The notes: generated by a model from the sequence alone, not told the origin. Numbered from the stretch's first letter, positions 35,871 to 48,854 are shown. The stretch is DNA of 64,000 bases from Turnera subulata (GCA_028386065.3 JAKUCV010003272.1:65816-129815), one strand, 5' to 3'. A program made the numbers and translations.

Positions 35871-38842
35871 ATGGCAATGTCTGGGCGCATCAGATCGGCC
35901 CTCCCTCTCCTCAACAGAGTCCTCAGATCCGACGCCGCCGTCTCCCAACGCGCCGTTTTGACCCCTGCCTTCACTGCCACTTCCCCCTCTTCTGAGGTAA
36001 CCACTCGCTCAACAAATTCCCTTTTAATACCCAAAACAAAATAAAAATGCACTCCTTTTCCTTTTGTTATTATAAATTTTGCGAGTGTCAATTTCCGTTG
36101 TCGTTTGGACTGAAATGAAGGAGCGATTGAGATAGCCAGTTTTGTTTCCGATTGTAAATAATGTTCTCATTGGTGCTGCAAAATCCCTAATTCTAACTTA
36201 TTACTCAGTGTGTGTCTATCTGCGGCCGTGAAAATTATCTGTTGGTTTATTTTATATTCGTAGTTTGCCTCTTTTGTCTGCTGTGTTATATCAGCATTAA
36301 TCACTCTTATTGATGAACTTTTCTTTTTGTGTTTTTTTACATTTGTAGTTTGCCAAAAATTACAGCGCTAAGGCAGGGACGACCGAGGCCAAGGTTAAGG
36401 TAAGCGACTTTTCTGTGTTTATGGAATCCAAGTTTGAAGCTTGGCGGATTATGCCTATTGTTGTATGATTCTAGTAGTCCTGTTTTGGCTCTTCTCTGTG
36501 ACCTTTCAGGTGCCTGTTACTTTGTTTGGGGGATCTGGAAACTATGCGTCTGCTTTATATGTTGCGGCCAAGAAAGCAAATGCGCTGGACAAGGTTGAGG
36601 CAGAGTTTCTTGATTTTGTTGAAGCTTCGAAGAGGAGCCCTACATTTTCATTGTTCATGAAGGACCTGTCAGTGCCTGTAGGGACCCGGGTCAAGGCACT
36701 TACTGAAATTGCCACCGAAGCTAAACTATCAGACATTACAAAGAACTTCTTGGGTAAGTTAATCCTACATATTGTTGATGTTTGGCCATGGTGAAATTTG
36801 TCCAGCAGGATGAGGTTTGAGTTTGTGGTATTGCCCTCAGATAAATTGAATATACTGGTTCATGCATGGTTGTATGGAATACATTCTTGGCTTCCCCTTG
36901 AAATGATTGTATATGTTTTTGTTAACACAATTTCTGAAATCTGGACTTAGCATAAAAATTAGAGTCTCTCTTCTTTCCCACTTTTCAAGATTTGAGATAC
37001 CTGCAAACATACTAGGAAATCGGGGGTTTAAGAAATGGATTGGCTGTATCTGGTTATTAAATGCTTGTAGTCTGGATATCCTTTGTTCTTACCCTTATTG
37101 CTTCCACAACGTTCAGTATCATACTCACTGGATAAATGATGGAATATATTATACAGCTTGCAATTATTCCATGTCAGGATATTACTTGGGTAATGTGTAC
37201 GAAGCGTTCTGATAGTAAGAAAACTATACATATAGTTCATATAATAGATTTTAACAGGATCCACCAATCCCCGCGGATGTTGAAAGGTACATTCTAGTAT
37301 GTATATCTATATAGCAAGAGAGTGAGAGAGGGAGATATTTTAATCCTGATACTGAATATTCGTATGAATATGGTTGGAATTGACATGCAAACATGCACAC
37401 ATGCACACCAAAATGTAACTTGTCATGAAGTTTGGAATTCAATCTTTTCCCATATTTCTTCTTTCCTCTCCCTCAAGTAGAAGTTACCTACATGATCTGA
37501 TGCCGTATAGCTTCTGTTTTAGATTGATTAGGATCAATTTTCTTGTATTCCCGTTCATTATATTTGCTGGGAACTGATACGTGTTCACATATGTACATTA
37601 TCTCATTCTGAAGGTTTCTGCATTGCTTCTAACAGTTTTGGTCGCTGAGAATGGGAGGTTAAGAAACCTCGAAATTATAGCGAAGAAATTTGTGGAGTTG
37701 ACCAGGGCAGACAAGGGAATTGTAAAGGCTGTTGTCACAGCGGTGGAGGTAAGTATTACTCCCTAGTAGATTTGTTATGGGGATTTGCAAATAAGTAACC
37801 AAAGTTGAGCTTATATGGTTATAGTGTATGATTTAGACTTTTCTGTCTAGTTTTGTTTTCCTTTTAGTTTTCTCTTTGTCAGAAGGAAACATTAATGGTG
37901 GTTTATGGCCTTAAAAGTGGCTAAAGACAACAGAGTTGTAGATGAGCTGTTCTGTAACATTAACTTCTTCTTGCTCAAGCTGTTCTTTTCCATTGCGAGT
38001 CACGACTATTATGGTTGTTGTGTGCAACTATATTTTGTGCAGAAAATACAAAATGTTTTGTGTGATTTTGCTTAATAGAATCTAGAAACATACTTGAATA
38101 TTGGGGCTGTTCTTGAAGCTTAGCCGGCACTTGCTTAATGTCAGCCATGTGTTCTTTCTATTTCTTACTAACTTTTTTGCTTTCATAAGAAACTCTTTAG
38201 TGATATTTCGATTCTATTTAAAAGTTAATGGGAAGGAAGAAAATTGTTTATGATTTTTAATTTTGTGTAATTGTCATTCTCTTGCTTGTTAATCTAAAAA
38301 TGGTATGGAGTAATTTCTCCTTTGTCGCCTCTCCCAAATGTTGACAACTCACTGTCAATGTCTACGTCTCCAATGTAAAAGGTGGTGTGCATCAGGTTAT
38401 ATGGGCTCAGGCATGGGAGGGCCATGTCTTGAATTATGCTCTGTTCATATATCTATTTTCTTGTGGGTTAATCCTACTGAGCCGAGCTTCAGCATTTTTG
38501 GCTTTCCTACCCTGATTTTTTAGAGTTAAACCATACTTTTTCTTGCCTCAGCCTCTAGCACCTCAAGAAGAACAAGAGTTGAAGGAAACGCTGCAGGATA
38601 TACTTGGACATGGGAAGAAAGTTATTTTGGAACAAAAGGTATTCAATGTTATTTTGCTACCGTAGATGTTTCTCAGTGGAAAATTGGAAATTATTCTGAT
38701 TGTGTTTTATTTGTGACAGATTGATGCTAATATCCTTGGGGGGATTGTGGTAGAGTTCGGAGAAAAGGTGCTTGACATGTCTATCAGGGCAAGGGCACAG
38801 CAAATGGAGCGCCTCCTGTCTCAGCCTGTTGACCTTTTCTAA
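35871..38842 (+). CDS. ATP5: Mitochondrial ATP synthase subunit O (OSCP)
   Basis: Nuclear gene for the oligomycin-sensitivity-conferring protein, the part of the F1Fo-ATP synthase peripheral stalk that holds the top of F1 in the mitochondrial matrix. Six exons join in frame: 35871-35996, 36349-36399, 36510-36753, 37636-37748, 38552-38638, 38720-38842; 247 residues. Residues 1-55 are rich in Arg, Ala and Ser without acidic residues at first (MAMSGRIRSALPLLNRVLRS), a mitochondrial presequence. The mature part has VPVTLFGGSGNYASALYVAA, then LVAENGRLRNLEIIAKKF, and ends with the conserved ILGGIVVEFGEKVLDMSIRA, as in all delta/OSCP proteins. An AATAAA at 38955 is a likely polyadenylation signal. 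Sequence appears intact. Confidence 0.96.
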
Positions 38843-38954
38843 AAGGTGTAATAACTTCAGCCGGTGCTTGCAGCATGAAAATAATATACATTTTGTGCTT
38901 GGTTTTGGTCACTTGTAACTCTTCCTCTGAGCAGCTGGAATGCATCTCTTTACA

Positions 38955-38960
38955 AATAAA
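38955..38960 (+). terminator. Polyadenylation signal of OSCP gene
   Basis: AATAAA 113 bases after the OSCP stop codon. Confidence 0.5.
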
Positions 38961-39126
38961 ATTTTTACTGGGCAAGTGCCACCAATAGACCTGGACTTTC
39001 TTGTCTAGGATTCTGTTTGATACTTTTGAAATTTTTTTGGAGGTCATTAATTGTTTTAAGTTATATGCGCGAAAGAAGTGAATTTACAGGGGCACATCTC
39101 ATTTCTGACTTTGTGAGCATTTTATT

Positions 39127-39149
39127 NGGGGGGGGGGGGGGGGGGGGGG
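39127..39149. repeat. Ambiguous base followed by 22 G
   Basis: N at 39127 and G at 39128-39149. As at 9848, an N lies directly before a simple repeat. Confidence 0.9.
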
Positions 39150-41980
39150 AAATGAGTGGGTAAATTTGACAGCTTGTTGACGTTCCTCGCTCTCAGCAAT
39201 GCTTTTTCATTAAAAATCTGTTGCATTGACCTTTGATGTGGCATGAACTGAGATGAGTTTTACAGTTTAACAGCATTGTCTGCGAGGGTATCGTTAGCCC
39301 TAGGATACTTTGTGTGGCAATTCTTTGAAGTCGTACTGAGATCTGGGGAGTGTTAAACCTGTCAACTAAGCTTTCAACCACAAATAGTTGGCGAGGTATT
39401 TGGCGGATCCACTTAATTCCTCTGTTCCCTCTTTGGACTAAAACATGAGAGAACTCAATAGCACTGGATTTATTCCTGTGCCCCAAGGAGTTCAAAGTAA
39501 GGGTCTAAATGCGTTGTCTCAATAGCTTCCTCCAAATACCGTTGCTAAATCACTTGTGTCAAGCCTGGAGTACAATCGCCTCTTCTCCTCCTAAACTGTT
39601 TAGGACAAGAAAAATTATACCTTAAATAAGAAGATCCGTAACTGCGACTTTAGATGTGTTTCAGCGCCAATTCTTGTTATGAAATACTCGTACCGAAGTG
39701 GAACTAAATATTCTTGTTCTCCTCGCAGCCATCTAATATCTAATCGTGAATATGGAAAGGGTCATGTGATCACAAAAGAGAACGAACTGGCAACTTAAAA
39801 GACAAGACCTGCATTTGATATGCATCTCTTGCTATATAATATAGGTGATGCCATGAGAAAAGGTTTTAATTTGTTCCTCCTCTTGGTACCCCCTTTTTCT
39901 TTTCTAAACCTTTTTTTTTTGTTACCTATTCATATTTATGTATGTGCGGCGTCTCTCGGAGAATGATGAGTGTTTTCAAGACATGAAGCTAACGTTTCGC
40001 TAAAGTTGTTTAATTGGTCTTCACGCCTGTTTGGCGTCCACATGCCTTGGTGTTTCTTTTTTTTTTTTTTTTTTTCCCCTTTCCTGCATGGTTCTCGTGA
40101 GTTCTTTTTCGCTTTTTAAGTCATAATTTTGATAAAAAAAAGATTACAGAAATATTGCTTGGCTTGGTCCCATATCAGAAGACAGACAAATATGGGCATA
40201 TATGGGGTACGAAGTTAACAACTATATCTAGGCTACGTGGTCTTTCTTGTCTTCATAACAAAGTAGAGCTAGTAAGTTGCTTGAGACTGCCTCATAAGCA
40301 TGGGATAGATTTTTCCACTCCAGCTGTAGTAGATAGAGAGAAGAGAATGCTTTGGAAGCATTTGAGTAACTTCAAGTTTTCCACCATCACTTTTTCCCCT
40401 GAATATCTGCTGCAGTCCCTGTCAATATATATATATATGGGATCAAAACACTGAACAAACTGTTTTAATTAGCGCCTCAGCTGCCTGTAGTTCAAGAATT
40501 GACCAACATTCCCCCATAAAACTCGTAGGATTGGAAAATGACTTTGGGAACTGCTGATAAACACTATTTTCAGGGATACGTGAGGATTTTTCTATGGAGG
40601 AGGAACATCTTGGTCTGCTTTGAGAACGGTTAGGTGTGGAAAGCGAAATGTTCAATGAAAGATAAGAATTACAGCACACAAGGAAAATGAAATTTATTAG
40701 GGGCATACGTTACCTGGGATTTCCAATTGTATTTGGAGGTCCAAGTATGCTAAGCTTCTTGGTCACTGCTATTGACTGCCGTCAAGGTGGTCTTTTTATC
40801 AAATCTTCATAATAACTTGGATAAGAGGTATACATTTGTCCTAATATCGCTACACTGGTAGTTTGAAGGAACAATATTATCTTCCTTATTTGTGAAATAA
40901 TGAAACTGGAAAAACATTGATAACGAAAGTAACTTGGAAACATTTCCAAATTTTTATGGGTAAATTTAGGATTTGAATACTCCTTCATTTGGGTTCACAT
41001 CTGAGATTCAGAGAATCTAAACCACAGAATAATGTCTAAACAGCTCTTATTGAGAACATGAAAAAACTGAGGATACAAGCACACGAGTCAAAAATAACAT
41101 CTATACCAGGTTTACAGAAATGAATATGTAATTCTTGGTTTCTGCAAAAGAAAGTACCAAGAAAGAAAAAAGCAAAAGCCAAAGGCAAGACTTTAAACTC
41201 AGAATAGAGAGCTTGATAACTCCCTTGTTCTTTGGTTCTGATACATCAATGATTTTATTACTGTGTGGATAATAGCTTACCCCCTTTAGGAGACTAGCAG
41301 GGAACCTGTAAAATTAAACTTATCTGTAAATCCATACAGTCCTATCAATCTAATCTGAGTTACTATTGTCCTTCTGCCGATTGTAATTTTACTTTAACTA
41401 ATACAGGGTTTCTGCTGGCACAAGCCTTGCTTTGTTTTAAACTGATCTTCCCCTACCATTTTGTCAATTTTGTGACATTATGTATTCAGATTGCTTCATC
41501 CTGATTTCACCTCTGCTTGATCAAACTCGATTGACCAGTCCATTATGTGCTCTGATATATATACCCTACATTTTTAGTTCTCCACAGCTGATCATTCCAA
41601 ATCTATGACTAACTGTATGAAGTGGCTAGAAATTGGATCTGCATGCATAAAAAGAATAATTCAATTCTCATACATTGGTATGGAGTAATTGAGCTATACA
41701 TATATATCCGAAGTGGCAAGAAAATGAGGAGGTTACTGCAGTACTTGATGTTTTCTTCTGCGGGTAGAAGTTTAATTAGGAGTCTCTAATTTGCTTGAGA
41801 AGAATGCATCCTAGTCTGGTGGCTAACATAAAGAGACATTGTTGAATGTAATTCACGCTAGTCATCTTTAATCAAAACCCAACTAAAAAATCACAAATCT
41901 GCAACTCTTTGGAGCAGAGAGAGCTAGGAATGTACTAAAAGTACTTTTGCAATCGCATATTCAATAATTTTTTTTTTCCA
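39150..41980. other. Intergenic spacer between OSCP and MYB
   Basis: About 2.8 kb without a convincing gene. Contains poly-T (about 40058-40076) and a short TA tract (about 40427-40438). Frames at 39193-39495 (minus) and 40155-40454 (plus) lack domains, splice context or recognisable relatives. Confidence 0.5.
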
Positions 41981-41984
41981 AGCC

Positions 41985-41992
41985 ACACGTGT
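41985..41992. promoter_or_regulatory. G-box palindrome upstream of MYB
   Basis: ACACGTGT, a perfect G-box (CACGTG core), about 500 bases before the MYB start. G-boxes bind plant bZIP and bHLH factors. A role at this gene is inference. Confidence 0.35.
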
Positions 41993-42375
41993 TTTACAAG
42001 TATAACCTGATCGATCACAGAGAGAGAGAGAGCATTATGTGAAGTGGAAGCAAGATTGTTTTGTGTCTCATACACCCATGATGATTACCTTGTGAGTGAA
42101 GAAAAATGCATCGAAAAAGACAAGATAGAGTCAAAGACAAGAAGGGAGGTCCCCCTCCAATCCGTTTTCCAATTTCCACTCTACCCATCGACCAACAACA
42201 GACACATAATATTTCCTATTTCTTTTCATATTCATACTCGTATAAATTCTAAAGCAAAACTGCACAACCCCACAAACCATCGCCATCATCATCACTCTTT
42301 CCCCCACATGAAGCGTCCTCTCTCTCTTTCTCTCTCTTTCTCCCTCTGCGTATTATACAACATTATTATTTACCC

Positions 42376-42381
42376 TATATA
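42376..42381 (+). promoter_or_regulatory. Candidate TATA box of MYB gene
   Basis: TATATA 111 bases before the ATG, preceded by a CT-rich tract (42318-42350). A start near 42410 would give a leader of about 75 bases. Confidence 0.4.
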
Positions 42382-42486
42382 GCTTTCTCTTATCTCCATC
42401 AAACTAGTTAAACCAAGAAAACACAAACCCTTATAATTCTTAACACTAGCCAGATCCCACACTATATTATTATAGAAAGGTGGTGA

Positions 42487-43550
42487 ATGAGGAAGCCGGA
42501 TCAAATGGGAAAAGAGGGATTGAAGAATAACAATAACAAGATGGCAAAACTGAGAAAGGGATTATGGTCACCTGAGGAAGATGAGAAGCTCATCAAATAC
42601 ATGTTAACCAACGGACAAGGGTGTTGGAGTGATATTGCCAGGAATGCTGGGCTGCAGAGGTGTGGCAAAAGTTGCCGTCTTCGATGGATCAACTATCTCA
42701 GGCCTGACCTCAAGCGTGGCGCTTTCTCTCCTCAGGAAGAAGAGCTTATCATTCATCTCCACTCCATTCTTGGCAACAGGTACCCTTTTTTCTCTTCACA
42801 TTTCATGATACCCGCCAAATGCAGGATATGCATAAAAGATGAATCCAAGAACACTAGGGTATAATTTTCCTAACGTACTACAATTCCATTCGCGGCATAA
42901 CATAACATACATATATATATACATGCGCTGGTTCAGTGTTCAGACCAACAATATTAATTTAAACAACGGAGAGATACTACGTTGAAACATTGTTCAGCCC
43001 AAATCTGTACATACACACACTCTCTTTGGAAGCACATTACCGAAGAGAAAACTCACGACATATATTTATAAATATTATATACACCAAGTGATCGATGTAC
43101 ATAGAATCCCAGTGACAATCCACTTTCCTTGTGCTTTGAAGTGTGATACATATGAAACCATATTTTCTCATAGTTATGTCGCTTGTATTCATGAGTCCAA
43201 GGCCATAATATCTTCAAATTTTTTGGGTCTCAAGAATTCAGTGCTACTGGTACTTTCTGGCTTAAATTCTATCACATACCTGGCGTTTGCCACAGACACA
43301 TTGTACCATTTTGAAAAACAAACTCTCGTCACATCTTGTATATCAGTATCAAGAAATTTTTTCCCAGGGAAAGTTAACTAGCGGTCCTGTCGCTGACATT
43401 GTCCTCTGTAATCAATCCACCCATTTCATTTTTCGGTCTTTCCATGGACAGATTTCTAATCACATTAATCTTTTTTTTTTATTTTGGGGGTTTGACCCGC
43501 GCTTCCAATTTCCAATGAAATGCATCAACGAACGAAGATGAATTCATATG

Positions 43551-43596
<46 letters not shown>

Positions 43597-44917
43597 TTCC
43601 AAATTCTCAGCTAGTTTTTTTCTAAATCTAATTCCCCGTCTACTGAAATATCTTTTCTGCTTTATAAATATCTCAAAATACTAAACAGAATGATATTTAG
43701 TTGTTTGCTAGTATCCGGTGACATTTCTTGAAAGCTTTGGTGGGATATAGATACATTTCCCTTCTATATATATACATATATATCCTTGATCGCACACCAA
43801 AATTCCCCGTCCATAAATCCCTTGTTAAATCAATCAGGGACTTAGCTATTAATCAGAAAGAAAACTTGCATATTATAGTTGATTTCTCCCCAGATCGCAT
43901 ACTATGTTATTCTCGGTTGCATATGAAGCTATGTATAGTTAGCATAAAAAAGATCAAACTATGAATAGTTTCACCTTTTCTTGGAGAAGAAGCACTCCTA
44001 TGTTTACATAAATCCATCTATCCCATTTTTGCAAAGAAAAAGGAATGAGGTTCTGAATTACACAACCTCAGCATCCATGCAGGCATTCATATATAAATTA
44101 AGTTTAATGTTCTCATGCGTTACCCTAGCTAGGTATATATATGTATTGCATATGTATTAAATTAACCATTTACCCGATATGTATAATATTCATATTCAGG
44201 TGGTCTCAAATCGCGGCACGGCTTCCAGGAAGGACAGACAACGAAATAAAGAATTTCTGGAACTCAACCATAAAGAAAAGACTGAAGATCAATAGCAGTA
44301 CTAATTCAACATCTTCACCAAACAACAGCGATTCATCCGAGCCAAGGGACACCACGACAAATATCATGCCCATGCACGACCATGATCTTATGACCATGTG
44401 CATGGACTCGTCTTCCTCATCTTCGGTGTCCATGCAAGGCATGGCCACCGGCGCCAGCCAGTTTGATCCTTTCTCGATGCTCAACAACCGGTACGATGTG
44501 ACCGGTGCGGCCAGTTTACTTGACATGCCTACATGCTTAACACAGATGGGTAGTGTGGGAGAAAATGGATTATTCTACGGTGATTATAATGGGGTTTTAG
44601 AGACTAATAATAATAATAATAATAAGATGGGGCTAGAGAGAGACCTATACCTTCCTCCACTAGAGAGTATTAGGAGTACTATTGGAGAGAGTCATAATAT
44701 TGCGCCAGTGCCTAATCATCACTGCATTAGCATGAAAGGCAATAACAACAACCAGTTGAATAATAGTGCTTCTTCGGATCAGAGCTTTAGAGTAGAGGAC
44801 GTGTTAGGATTTGAAAATCATTTTCAGGGAGAAAACTTGAGAGTGGGAGAATGGGATTTGGAAGGCTTGATGGAGAACATTTCTTCCTTTCCTTTGCTTG
44901 ATTTCCAAGTTGAATAA
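42487..44917 (+). CDS. MYB83: R2R3-MYB transcription factor, MYB83/MYB46-like
   Basis: Nuclear activator expected at the second tier of the secondary-wall network, switching on lignin, xylan and cellulose genes (known for MYB46 and MYB83). Two exons, 42487-42779 and 44200-44917, give 336 residues. R2 has W-spaced helices ([20 protein letters not shown], then [20 protein letters not shown]) and R3 has [20 protein letters not shown] followed, after the intron, by [20 protein letters not shown]. The short N-terminus ([18 protein letters not shown]) matches the MYB83 type. The C-terminal half is Ser/Asn/Met-rich with an Asn tract from an AAT repeat (44605-44626) and an acidic end ([20 protein letters not shown]) that may be the activation region. 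Only the second usual R2R3 intron is present. MYB83 rather than MYB46 is a judgement. Confidence 0.92.
43553..43597. repeat. (AT)n microsatellite in MYB intron
   Basis: About 20 AT units in the 1.4-kb intron. Confidence 0.85.
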
Positions 44918-45266
44918 CTGCCCAATACCCCCTTGAATACACACATATCTGCCTCAGCCGCCTATGTCCTAGCAAATTTTGGGCATCCACTTAAACTACC
45001 AAAACGTCTCTTCAAACCCTCTATTTTGCTACTTCTTTCTACATCAAATATTCCTTTTGATTACTTTCTTTGAATACTCTGAGAACGTGAATACACGACA
45101 ATTCTTCTATATTGCAAATTTGAGATATTAGGGTAGGGTTGGTGATCATGTAGTTGAGTTTCATTCCGGACGCACTTTGGTCATTCCTTGGGACGTGTTG
45201 GTGCAATAATCATCGTTCCTTTGAGAGAAATGTGAATAGTCATAGCGACGATACTGTAGAATGAGC

Positions 45267-45272
45267 AATAAA
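45267..45272 (+). terminator. Polyadenylation signal of MYB gene
   Basis: AATAAA 350 bases after the stop codon. Confidence 0.4.
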
Positions 45273-45279
45273 GATTATT

Positions 45280-46834
45280 CAGCTGGTGAATTGTAGTTTA
45301 ATGTACAAAAAAAAAAGGGAGGGAATAATGAGAAGGTGGAGTTTGTTATTAGTGGGATCGAGATGAGATGGATGTAACACATTTTGCAAACAATACACGT
45401 TAATAAGAAGATTGGTGGTACAAAGTCAAAACTTTTCTCTTCATATCTCTACATATATGCGTGTATTTCCACCGTCAAGTACTACTACTTTTTACCCAAA
45501 AAAAACATAGATATATTAAACATAGAGAAACACACACACACAGTTCACAACACTACACCAGAAAATATAATTAAATCAATTCAATTTCAGTTCTGCCAGC
45601 CCACGTCCTGAAGCATACTTGTTCCATTTTTTTTTGATGCTAAAGCATACTTGTTCCATATATAGATAAATTAAGAATAGCAAATGATAGGCCTCTATGT
45701 TATGCTCGTATGGGCATGTTGAGATGGTAGTCAGAGCTCACATAAATAATTATTTTCATCTCCAGAGTGCAAATGAATGCATTGGGGTACACTTATAGAT
45801 AGAATGAACCAATTTAGTGCTCAGCATTTTAAATATCTCACGGGAATTCCTAAAATTCTAGAATAGGCTCCATTTCCATCCTCAATGTCATGTAGCACTA
45901 TAAGGCAAAAGGATACACCAAATTCCATCACTGCTTGATCATCTGTTTCAACACAAAATTAATCACGTCTTTCTTCGTTGGTGTTGCCGTCGCCACCGTC
46001 ACCCACCATTATTTTGTCTTCCAAGTCATCACCTTCATCAACGTCGTTGCCGCCGCCACCTCCTTCCCGGTCTCCGCTGCTATCATTGTTACCCGCCATC
46101 CCACCGGTTTTTCCCACACACTTACACAAGGAGCTGAACCTCAAGAACGAAGAGGAATAAATGGCTGCTAGGCAAGTAAACAAGGTACAACTGAAATTTT
46201 TTTAAGTAAACTTATAACTTAGGCAAAACCCAAACTAAAACAAGAGAAAAGTGTGAGATAACCAAGAAAATTAAGTGGAGGAAGAATAAAGATTAAAGAG
46301 AGGTTGATGATTGGTTGGATCTAAGAAATTATTTAAAACATGCACGATTGAAATATAAAAACTTGGTTTCGGCTTGCTCTACGAAAGGGGAGATTCAAAT
46401 TTTGAGACGGTGGAGAGAGAAGAGCGAGAGGGAGCCATGGAGAGACCTACAATTGGATATTCATAGTTTCCCGTAAGTGGTAAAACTAAGAGTACTAAAA
46501 AAATTGATTCACATGATATAATCAGGGTTCAGGTTTTTGGTGCTAAATCAGGGGTCAGTTCCTTTATGGAACTAATGTGTGAAAGCAATTTTTCTTTTTT
46601 TTTTTTTATTTTTCTGGAATGAAACTAGTGTGAAATGGTCTAATTAATATAATTCAACCAAGAAAAAGGTACTCTAGATACACCCAAGGCAGTGATAAAA
46701 AAAACATGTTAGATGAATGATATGATTCATTTAAAAAAAGGTATAGCTAGCTTCTAGTTCTTAATTTTTTTTTTATTTTAAAAAGCTGTAGATTACCCAC
46801 TTGAAATAACCTTTCAATTAACTTCTTTTCATGA
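45280..46834. other. Intergenic spacer
   Basis: Includes a Pro/Ser-coding-like CCACC/GCCGCC-rich island (about 45978-46110) that opens frames on both strands but shows no start context or homology, probably simple-sequence bias. No gene called. Confidence 0.5.
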
Positions 46835-47266
46835 GAAAATAACCGGGTTTTTGGGTTTTACAGTACCCGTTCTTGAACGTTTTGGTCAATTTAGGTCCCT
46901 GACTTTCTGTTTGGCCGGTCATGTACTCCGAGTTTCAATGAGCAGGCCAATCGTGATCCCTTGGTCAGGTACCTGCTAACGTGGCGGGCTGCCCGAATTT
47001 GAGGTTTGGGAGGCGTTTCAAAACGACGCAGTGTTGTGCCAAAATGACGTCGTTTTAGAGAGTTGAGTGGACACGTCGGATCCACGTGTCTTTGTGGGCC
47101 CCTGCATAATACCAACCCAAACCTTTGACCCAATCAACCCGAAACTTGATGGATACTACGGAGAAACCTAGCCAAAACCTGACTTGCAACCTAATTGAGT
47201 TTTGGAAAAAAAAAAATCAATGCCGTGTTATTTAATGTGAAATTAACCATAAAAAATTGATAATTT

Positions 47267-47453
47267 TGTTATAAAAGAAAAGAAAAACGTGTGAATACTG
47301 TTATTATACCTACCCCTACACAGTATTATTTGATGTATATAAACAATGAGTTTTGGAAATAAATGTGAGGAGCTCTGCAATTTTTCTTCTGCTCATTCTC
47401 TTCTTCATTTTCTTCACCATCAAATCCTCTATTAAATACCTAAATTCACAACA
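47267..47453 (+). repeat. 5' LTR of copia B
   Basis: 187 bp; contains TATATAAAC near 47337 as likely TATA box and AATAAATG near 47361. Identical by eye to 53199-53385. Confidence 0.92.
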
Positions 47454-47539
47454 CGTTATCAGCACGAAATCTAACCAACTGAGCAAGAAGTGAACTGCAG
47501 AAGAGAAGAAAAAAAACCAACCCAGGAAACCGAAAGTTA

Positions 47540-47880
47540 ATGTTTGAACAGTGCACCACCCTCCACGTTACTGTTCATGCCGGCAACGCTTGCACCTCGA
47601 CGTCGCTCTGCTCGCCACCTGTCGCTCATCACGAGTCCCAGCTGCAGCCGTACATTCTCGCCGGCCGTCGCGCCGCCATCTGCAACTCGAAAGAAGCGCG
47701 TTGCAGACCCGACCTCGCCGATCCGACCCGGCGTCCTGATCCGGGTCGCGGGTTGGGTCCTGGGCTGATTTTTTTGGAGCTGGGCTGGGCCGGGCTTCTG
47801 GCGAGCCTGGGCCTGAGTTCTGAAGCTGAGTAGGGCTCTAGCAGGACGGGCCTGGATTTTCACCTGGGCCGGCACTGTTC
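47540..47880. other. G+C-rich leader segment of copia B
   Basis: About 340 bp of strongly G+C-rich sequence with CCGACC and GGGCC motifs, unlike the AT-rich rest of the element. Overlapping open frames on both strands (up to 112 codons, minus) reflect the composition and are not called as genes. No counterpart was seen in the leader of copia A. Confidence 0.5.
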
Positions 47881-48566
47881 GGCCTAGTTCAAAAAAAAAA
47901 AAAAATAGAAGGAAGAAGGAGGAGGAGCATCCCTGACGTTTCGTTTTATGCAGTTAAGTCCCTGCAATTCAGTCCTTAAGCAATTTATGTTCTCAATTTT
48001 GTCCTAAACGAAAATATTAATGTTTAATTGATGTTATTGTGTGATTGAATGTTTAATTAATGTTGATCTTGGATGATTAAATGCGTGGTGAGGACACGGT
48101 GAGTCCCGGAAATTAGTTTTTGGCCTATGAATAGTGTTTGGCCGGAATCCAACGATGAATAGTAAATCCGGCCTCGTGAACATCAATTTTGGCCATGTGA
48201 ATTTTGCTTTCCGGCTACCGTGAATAATGATTTTGGTCGGAATCCGGCAAACCTAGAAGTGTTTGGCCGGAATTTGATGCCTCGGCAAAATAATCCGGCA
48301 TGGTGAATAGAAATTTCCGACGACCGTGAATAGTAATTTCCGACGACCGTGAATAGTGATTTTAGCCAAAATTTGAAACCTCGGATTTTTTCCCGGCAAA
48401 GCCCGGAAGACCGTTATATAAGCCCGGAAGGCCGTTATATTTATTTTTCATTATATTCATTAATTGGCCGGCTAAGCCGCCTTTATCGTATAAGCGTATA
48501 TTATATATTATTGCTGAAAGATTTATCGAGTAAGCATATTTTTTCTGTTTTTATTTAAATTCCGAT

Positions 48567-48762
48567 TGGGCTATTAAAAGGCCCATTATCCATTTATTGG
48601 CCGGCTAAGCTGCCTATTTCTTTACGATTTTATTGGGCTCGTATAAGGCCCATCGTATTTAATTTGCGATAATTTAATTTTAATTGGGCTATCAAAGGGC
48701 CCATTGTATTTAATTACCTTGCCTTTAATTTTTATGCTTAATATGGGCTCATACAAGGCCCA
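48567..48762 (+). repeat. Four TGGGCT-N7-GGCCCA inverted motifs in copia B leader
   Basis: At 48567-48585, 48634-48652, 48685-48703 and 48744-48762 the sequence TGGGCT is followed after a short AT-rich loop by AGGCCCA or GGGCCCA. Each is a 19-base imperfect hairpin and contains TGGGCY/GGCCCA, the plant site II/TCP motif. Neighbouring repeats include CCGGCTAAGC and a CCGACGACCGTGAATAGT pair near 48316-48352. Confidence 0.75.
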
Positions 48763-48854
48763 TCGTTTAATTTTCTGTCATTTATTTTACTTGGGGTAAT
48801 TAATAAAAGGCCCCTTGCTTGTTTATTTTAATTAAGCATTTACATATTCAATTA

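Noticed and set aside
39193..39495. 100-codon minus-strand frame downstream of OSCP
   Set aside because: No recognisable family and no promoter or splice context; counted as chance.
44206..44526. Minus-strand frame of 106 codons
   Set aside because: Shadow of the MYB last exon.
45959..46183. Opposed frames around 46 kb (Gly/Asp-rich and Pro/Ser-rich)
   Set aside because: Simple-sequence GCCGCC/CCACC bias without start context or homology.
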